Of a DNA stretch of 7,020 nucleotides, positions 6,091 through 7,020 are shown one piece after another. The position numbers were made by a program, and so were the translations under genes. The notes beneath the pieces were generated by a model that was given only the letters and a program-made list of their open reading frames with translations, did no database searches and had not been told where the DNA came from. Position 1 is the first letter of the stretch. The number at the start of each line of letters is the position of its first letter. Origin of the DNA: a bacterium (lineage in GTDB: Bacteria; Margulisbacteria; Marinamargulisbacteria; SXXA01); NCBI GenBank assembly GCA_010027915.1, contig RGUG01000066.1:1-7020 (forward strand), given 5' to 3'.

Positions 6091-7020
6091 TTATCTCTTC
6101 TGTGCTGCCAAATGCTCACGATAGGTGCGGGTAAACGTGTGGGCCCCACCATTCGGATGGGCCACAAAAAAAAGGTAGCGGGTGACATCTGGCCATACGG
6201 CCGCTTTAAACGCGGCGAGCCCCGGTGATGAGATGGGGGTGGGGGGCAACCCAACATGACGGTAGGTATTGTAAGGAGAGGCCACTTTTAGGTCTTTGTA
6301 TAACACAATTTTTTTCCAATCCAGTCCCAATGCGTACAATACGGTGGGATCGGACGCCAATGGCATGTTAATGGCCAGGCGATTGTGAAACACACTGGCT
6401 ATGGTGGGCATTTCAGCCTGGTTCCCGGCTTCTTTTTCAATCATGGACGCCATCACCAACGCGGAATAAAAATCCAATTGGGTATTGGGTGATACCTGTT
6501 GCCAATAGGTAATAATGGTCGACTCAAACCGTTTGATCATCGTACGGGTCATCATGGGATCCGAGGCCATCGGAGGGAATAGATATGTATCCGGAAACAA
6601 TACCCCCTCTAAATTGGTGGTGGGAACCATGGCCAACCATGGGTGATGCTCCAACAAGTCCCATTTGGCCTGGTATGTGACATACGCCGTGAAGCGATCG
6701 GCTTGGGTCAGCTTTTTTTCTTCTAATAACCGGGCAATTTGTTGCAATGATTGCCCTTCTTTGATGGTGATGCGTACCAGTCGGCTGTAAGGAGTGGCTT
6801 CGGTCAACACTCGAAACACCGACATAAAATCAAAATGAGGGCTCATGTTATAGTAGCCCGACCAAATGAAGCGTTCTTTTCTCATGAGTTTGGCGTATAC
6901 CCAAAACAATGTGGCGTGTCGAATGATGCCTTGTTGCGATAATTGCTGGCCAATGGTCCGGGTACTGGTGCCTGGGGCAATGTATACCGTTTTAAACTGA
7001 GGAACCTGCGACACGGGACG
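6091..7020 (-). CDS. mltG: Endolytic murein transglycosylase MltG (YceG-like), N-terminus cut by window edge
   Basis: MltG cleaves nascent peptidoglycan glycan strands at the inner membrane and helps to set strand length. The visible part, about 309 codons, covers the whole periplasmic region. It has a LysM-like segment around IKEGQSLQQIARLL (84-97, numbered from the GTG at 7014), then EGVLFPDTY (136-144), the catalytic segment MASMIEKEA (188-196, with Glu195 matching the known catalytic Glu of E. coli MltG), NRL and SDPTVLYALG, and the C-terminal LPPTPISSPGL (256-266). The family has an N-terminal membrane anchor, which is absent here. The frame runs open through the right edge, so the GTG at 7014 is not a likely start and the true start lies outside. 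This is the first visible gene of the minus-strand cluster, and its TAA stop is 15 bases before rpe. Confidence 0.95.
   Translation of the reverse strand, partial: RPVSQVPQFKTVYIAPGTSTRTIGQQLSQQGIIRHATLFWVYAKLMRKERFIWSGYYNMSPHFDFMSVFRVLTEATPYSRLVRITIKEGQSLQQIARLLEEKKLTQADRFTAYVTYQAKWDLLEHHPWLAMVPTTNLEGVLFPDTYLFPPMASDPMMTRTMIKRFESTIITYWQQVSPNTQLDFYSALVMASMIEKEAGNQAEMPTIASVFHNRLAINMPLASDPTVLYALGLDWKKIVLYKDLKVASPYNTYRHVGLPPTPISSPGLAAFKAAVWPDVTRYLFFVAHPNGGAHTFTRTYREHLAAQKR

Overview
The window is a dense, ordinary-looking stretch of a bacterial chromosome, with G+C around 50% by eye. It holds three plus-strand genes on the left (about 1-2953) and a four-gene minus-strand cluster on the right (3240-7020). 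The two groups converge on a 286-base gap. The biosynthetic threonine deaminase with two C-terminal ACT-like domains, the MltG-type lytic transglycosylase and the patatin subtype together suggest a proteobacterium, most like the gammaproteobacteria. That placement is an inference from protein resemblance; there is no rRNA or other direct taxonomic marker.

Left half, plus strand. The window opens inside, or just at the start of, a long helical-repeat protein (alpha-solenoid, TPR-like) that I cannot assign to a named family. After 63 bases comes a 43-codon reading frame (1661-1792) with the best Shine-Dalgarno sequence in the window. Next is a patatin-like phospholipase (1844-2953) with a complete Ser-Asp dyad. 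The three are co-directional and closely spaced and could be co-transcribed, although a possible promoter lies just ahead of the patatin gene. A hairpin overlaps the patatin stop codon, and a C-rich, G-poor tract after it resembles a Rho-dependent termination region.

Right half, minus strand. In transcription order the genes are mltG (cut by the right edge), rpe, a YgjP-type zinc metallopeptidase gene and ilvA. The first gap is 15 bases, and the next two junctions are 4-base ATGA stop/start overlaps. This marks a tight operon with likely translational coupling. The products do not share one pathway: peptidoglycan strand release (MltG), pentose phosphate and carbon metabolism (Rpe), an uncharacterised protease-like protein, and the first committed step of isoleucine synthesis (IlvA). 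The promoter lies beyond the right edge.

I see no tRNA, rRNA, CRISPR array, insertion sequence, phage gene or defence system. I found no clear undescribed system. The best leads are the unrecognised solenoid protein with its small downstream gene next to a patatin phospholipase, and the mixed-function operon with its ATGA junctions.
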